A stretch of 9,426 nt of DNA, from contig JAGLRY010000120.1 of assembly GCA_023135995.1 (NCBI GenBank), forward strand, positions 1 through 9,426. The letters are read 5' to 3'. Below, one piece after another: positions 6,500 to 9,426 of this stretch; position 1 is the first letter of the stretch; each line of letters opens with the position of its first letter. This stretch comes from Candidatus Aminicenantota bacterium (lineage in GTDB: Bacteria > Acidobacteriota > Aminicenantia > Aminicenantales > Aminicenantaceae). The notes below the pieces were generated by a model. That model saw nothing but the letters and a program-made list of their open reading frames with translations, made no database searches and had not been told where the DNA came from. Both the position numbers and the translations under genes were made by a program.

Positions 6500-8752
6500 C
6501 ATTTTCAGCTCCTTGCTCATATACGGTTCAGAACCGTCTCCTGATTCCGGAAATTCAACGAATAGTGAATTGTCGCCGGGGAAGCAGGGGCTGAAATTGA
6601 GCTTATAGATAACGCTCCAGACTTTGGTTCTCTTATTCCATGAATCGACAACCAACTCTCCTTCTATGGGGTATATCCGCATATCTTTCCCTCTGGAGAG
6701 GAATTCGGGTTGGATGTTTGTTCTCCCATCAGGGAAGTAGACTTGCATGAACACGGATGCTTCCCCCCATCTTTCGAATTGGTTTGTCACTTTTGGATAG
6801 AATTTGTGCTGGCCGCAGACCAAGCCTCCGTCTTTTTTGGATAGAGCGAAGCGCTTTTTTTCCTTTTCAAGGTTTTCCGTCAGGTCTCCCAGAACACAGT
6901 TTATGAGAATTCGTTCTTCTATATCTTTGAGCGAAGGAAAATGAACGTCTGTATCCCAGGTGCCGATTTCACTCGTTTGAGGATCGAACAGAGCGAACAC
7001 GCTCTGGTATTCTTTGTTCCGGAATTCGATCTCCGGCCCCTTGAAGTGGTAGCTGAGATAGTCGATGTTCTTGATGAATTCCATGAACTTGGGGCTCAAA
7101 TTCAAGCCGATGTTGATCTTGCCGCTAAAACCCTTTTCACCACTGGTTCTGTCTTTAAGCCAGATGTGAAGATGAAAAAGTTTTGGGGCATACTCGACAA
7201 ACCGGTCCTCGAATATCTCCTTTACCGGAAGTGCGATATTCATCCAGGGTTCATATTTCCCGGATTCGGAAATGAAGGGAATAAGCTCCCCTTTGAAAGG
7301 AAGATCTTTGAAGAATTCCGGATTGTAAAAGGCGGTCACGAGGATCATTTTGTCCATCTCATTGTCCGAGTAGTCCGTGTAGCCCTTTCTGAAACGCGTA
7401 TCCACACCACCCCGTTTCACTTTGACCTTGATCTTGTGGTATTGGTCATCCGCTTGGTCACGACGCGGATAAAAACTCAATTGGTAATAGTGGTTCAAGT
7501 CCGTACCCATGACTTTTTGGAAGTCGCCCAATTTATTCGCGCCTCGTAATGAATCCGCACCCGTATCTTCGGATAACCACCTCAGGTTCTGAACTTTTCT
7601 GATCTTGTCTCCCTGGCGGAACCTGAGATGATCCATTTCGTTCTGTTGGTAGTATTCGGCAGAGGCTCCGGAAAAGATGTTTTTCACAAAGATGCTGCTG
7701 TCGAAGGAATAGATGGAGATATTCTGGGCATTGGCGAACCGGATGATCTCCCGGAGGACTTCCTCGCCGTTCTTGAAGGCGTTTTTGTCCAGAATGTTGA
7801 AGGGATCGAAGACCCGGATGTCATCCATCTTCCCCCAGACTTTATTGATGTAGGCATCCTCGATGTCTGCGCCCGGTATGCCGCTCCTGATGTTGGGAAA
7901 CATGTCCGGAGGTGACAGATCCGGAATTCCCGCACTCACAAGGAGGATGTACTTTCTTCCGGGAAAACCCCTCATCACGTTGAATGTTGCGAGGAGCCCT
8001 CCAATAGTTTTTTCAAACCTCAGCCTCTCTCTGTGGATAAAATCTATTCTTTGCATATCCTCGAAGTATGTGCTGTCGAGAGCTCTTTCAATTTCCGTCC
8101 GTTCACTGGGAATGGTTTCTGATTCGGGCTGAGCCTGAGTTTCTAGCTCTGTCTCTGTTTGTTCGACACGGGAAGGTTCGATATGAGTCTCCAGTTTCCA
8201 GATGCTTCCTGAGGCCCTCTCGACAGAATTCCTGATGAGATCTTCATTCGTGGTAAAGGATTGGATTATCTCGATTCCTCTTGAGGGATTGAGCTGAAGG
8301 ACCATGACCTCATGACCGAGCTTAACAATAGACACCAGGTCGTCAACGATTTGCTCGCTCCCGTGTTTCATCTCCCTTTTCCAAGAATTGATGCTGTCGA
8401 ACACGACAGCCAGCCTCTTTTTAGGAGTACGGAATTGTTCTTGTGGGTTGATTTCATCGGGAATGGTCAATTCTCTTTCGTCAAAGCTTATGAGCTCGAA
8501 GGAGTTTATGGGCACTCTTTTTTCGTCTTCATAGAGTTCAAAATCCTCTTTGGAGAGGTCTTTCACGAATTCGCCGTCCTTGGTCACGATCACATCAACC
8601 AGGATGAGGCGGACCTTAACCTCGTATTTTTCTTGGGGCAGAAGCTGCTGTTGTGGCTCCTGGTATCCATAGAGGCAAAGAATCAAAGTGGACACTGATA
8701 CCAAGAATATAACGATCGTTTTTTTTGTGAACTTAAAAATAGATTTATCCAT
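6485..8752 (-). CDS. Secreted VWFA-related protein (acidobacterial TIGR03436-type domain)
   Basis: 755-residue protein. A Lys-rich start and hydrophobic core (residues 9-28, TIVIFLVSVSTLILCLYG) form a signal peptide or membrane anchor, so the rest is probably periplasmic or extracellular; the Cys lacks a proper lipobox. The mature start VKVRLILVDVIVT...DLSKEDFELYEDEK (about 46-78) is the hallmark of VWFA-related Acidobacterial proteins. A von Willebrand A-like fold follows (about 112-350): RLAVVFDSINS (113-123), an acidic Glu/Gln/Thr-rich insert (about 196-226), GFPGRKYILLVSAG (262-275). The domain closes with YYQLSFYP (422-429) and KIKVKVKRGGVDTRFRKGY (440-458). About 295 further residues form a C-terminal region I do not recognise. 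The ATG at 8752 was chosen over GTG 8788 and ATG 8770 because it places a basic n-region directly before the hydrophobic core and follows a -10 box. Family function is unknown; VWA folds usually mediate protein contacts. No coupling to neighbours. Confidence 0.85.
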   Translation of the reverse strand: MDKSIFKFTKKTIVIFLVSVSTLILCLYGYQEPQQQLLPQEKYEVKVRLILVDVIVTKDGEFVKDLSKEDFELYEDEKRVPINSFELISFDERELTIPDEINPQEQFRTPKKRLAVVFDSINSWKREMKHGSEQIVDDLVSIVKLGHEVMVLQLNPSRGIEIIQSFTTNEDLIRNSVERASGSIWKLETHIEPSRVEQTETELETQAQPESETIPSERTEIERALDSTYFEDMQRIDFIHRERLRFEKTIGGLLATFNVMRGFPGRKYILLVSAGIPDLSPPDMFPNIRSGIPGADIEDAYINKVWGKMDDIRVFDPFNILDKNAFKNGEEVLREIIRFANAQNISIYSFDSSIFVKNIFSGASAEYYQQNEMDHLRFRQGDKIRKVQNLRWLSEDTGADSLRGANKLGDFQKVMGTDLNHYYQLSFYPRRDQADDQYHKIKVKVKRGGVDTRFRKGYTDYSDNEMDKMILVTAFYNPEFFKDLPFKGELIPFISESGKYEPWMNIALPVKEIFEDRFVEYAPKLFHLHIWLKDRTSGEKGFSGKINIGLNLSPKFMEFIKNIDYLSYHFKGPEIEFRNKEYQSVFALFDPQTSEIGTWDTDVHFPSLKDIEERILINCVLGDLTENLEKEKKRFALSKKDGGLVCGQHKFYPKVTNQFERWGEASVFMQVYFPDGRTNIQPEFLSRGKDMRIYPIEGELVVDSWNKRTKVWSVIYKLNFSPCFPGDNSLFVEFPESGDGSEPYMSKELKMTILR

Positions 8753-8761
8753 CACCCTACA

Positions 8762-8790
8762 ATTATACATCCGCAATAAACATGCCACAA
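8762..8790 (-). promoter_or_regulatory. Promoter of the VWFA-related gene
   Basis: On the minus strand a perfect TATAAT (8767-8762) stands 17 bases from TTGTGG (8790-8785), which keeps the TTG of the -35 consensus. Transcription would begin near 8755, about 3 bases before the ATG at 8752, i.e. a nearly leaderless message. If so, the upstream in-frame starts at 8770 and 8788 are not transcribed. Confidence 0.5.
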
Positions 8791-8834
8791 TGGATTCAGT
8801 TAAAAAATCCTCCTTTTAGGGTTGAAGGACTCCG

Positions 8835-8863
8835 TTGACTTGGATGAGATGGGGTGTTATAAA
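8835..8863 (+). promoter_or_regulatory. Promoter of purM
   Basis: TTGACT (8835-8840), 17 bases, TATAAA (8858-8863): each box has five of six consensus bases. The start of transcription would be near 8870, about 12 bases before the purM ATG at 8882. It points away from the VWFA promoter; the two share a 129-base divergent region. No purine-operator-like palindrome or PurR/purine riboswitch sequence was recognised. Confidence 0.6.
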
Positions 8864-8881
8864 ACAATTATTACAGCTGCC

Positions 8882-9426
8882 ATGACTGCATTGACCTATA
8901 AAAAAGCCGGTGTCGACATCGACAAAGCTGATGCGTTTCTGAAAAAAATCAAACCCCTCCTCCAGAAAACATCCAGGCCAGAGGCCTTAGGAAAGGTTGG
9001 CGGATTCAGCGGTTTCTTCCAGCCCCGCCTCCAAAAACTCAAAGACCCTGTCCTGGTATCCGCGACCGACGGAGTGGGGACCAAACTTTTGCTCGCGGAC
9101 CTGCAGGGTAAATACAACACGGTTGGGATCGATCTGGTGGCTATGTGCGTGAATGATGTTGTTGTGACAGGCGCTGAGCCCCTCCTTTTTTTGGATTACA
9201 TCGCCTGTGGAGAGCTGAACACAAAGACGCTTTACGAGTTGATGAAGGGGATCGCCAAGGGTTGCCTAATGAGCGGGTGTGCTCTGATCGGGGGAGAAAC
9301 GGCGGAACTCCCTGGGATGTACACAAAGGGCAAGCTCGACCTGGCCGGATTCTGCGTGGGCATGGTCAGCCGGGAGAAGATCATCGATGGGAAAACCTGT
9401 CGAAAAGGCGATAAGGTCTTGGGCCT
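8882..9426 (+). CDS. purM: Phosphoribosylformylglycinamidine cyclo-ligase (AIR synthetase), 5' part; 3' end outside window
   Basis: Closes the imidazole ring in purine synthesis: FGAM + ATP gives AIR + ADP + phosphate, in the cytosol. The 181 visible residues cover the N-terminal ATP-binding half of a protein usually about 340-350 long. Clear family motifs: LTYKKAGVDIDKAD at the N terminus (4-17), GGFSGFF (about 39-45), SATDGVGTKLLLA (60-72), GIDLVAMCVNDVVVTGAEPL (81-100) and the nucleotide-binding GGETAELPGMY (139-149). The frame runs off the right edge intact. The ATG at 8882 is preferred: it gives the usual N terminus and lies just after the promoter. An in-frame ATG at 8849 lies between the -35 and -10 boxes. 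No Shine-Dalgarno sequence is seen. Its neighbours are not purine genes on this side. Confidence 0.95.
   Translation, partial: MTALTYKKAGVDIDKADAFLKKIKPLLQKTSRPEALGKVGGFSGFFQPRLQKLKDPVLVSATDGVGTKLLLADLQGKYNTVGIDLVAMCVNDVVVTGAEPLLFLDYIACGELNTKTLYELMKGIAKGCLMSGCALIGGETAELPGMYTKGKLDLAGFCVGMVSREKIIDGKTCRKGDKVLG

Noticed and set aside
6941..7549. 202-codon open frame on the + strand opposite the VWFA gene
   Set aside because: Its translation mirrors the codons of the real minus-strand gene; no motif, no neighbouring signals. The open frames at 7628-7915 and 8312-8698 are rejected for the same reason.
8753..8788. Longer VWFA protein starting at GTG 8788 or ATG 8770
   Set aside because: It would put 6-12 odd residues before the signal peptide, the GTG is 19 bases from the AAGGAGGA word, and the -10 box lies inside this stretch.
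8849..8881. purM start at in-frame ATG 8849
   Set aside because: It lies between the -35 and -10 boxes of a strong promoter and adds residues not usual in PurM.
1..9426. CRISPR array, transposase, integrase, phage or toxin-antitoxin genes
   Set aside because: No regularly spaced repeats and no such protein motifs seen in either strand.

Overview
The window (about half G+C) looks like a chromosomal piece of an uncultured bacterium related to Acidobacteriota, perhaps Aminicenantes (OP8). This rests mainly on the long minus-strand protein with an acidobacterial VWFA-related domain (TIGR03436 type), a family strongly expanded in those lineages. No phage, transposase, CRISPR, tRNA or rRNA signal was seen, and the genes otherwise look like ordinary housekeeping and accessory chromosome genes.

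Layout from left to right: (1) the 3' part of an ABC-F translation-factor ATPase (2-1318, +), cut by the window edge; (2) a short gap with a near-consensus sigma70 promoter, then a Wzx/MATE-like polysaccharide flippase (1408-2727, +); (3) a 136-base gap with a possible promoter/operator; (4) a two-gene operon (2864-6226, +) coding for an Old Yellow Enzyme-type FMN/Fe-S oxidoreductase and, 9 bases later, a fumarate-reductase/SdhA-like FAD flavoprotein; (5) a 258-base convergent intergenic region (6227-6484) with an unusually structured, G+C-richer block, an inverted repeat and terminator-like hairpins; (6) the VWFA-related secreted protein (6485-8752, -); (7) a 129-base divergent promoter region; (8) the 5' part of purM (8882-9426, +), cut by the right edge.

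The functional unit of most interest is the flavoprotein pair. One protein carries the FMN-barrel and a four-cysteine Fe-S motif, the other an FAD domain of the succinate dehydrogenase/fumarate reductase fold without the residues that make a classical fumarate reductase. Together they may form, or act in sequence as, a reductase or dehydrogenase for an unidentified unsaturated organic substrate. The flippase, VWFA protein, ABC-F protein and PurM show no clear pathway link to it.

A second theme is gene starts. Good -35/-10 boxes lie almost on top of three start codons, predicting very short leaders, and none of the five visible starts has a convincing Shine-Dalgarno sequence. The third is the intergenic block at about 6300-6464, which is not explained by any gene and could be a small RNA, an intergenic repeat element or the remnant of a small gene.
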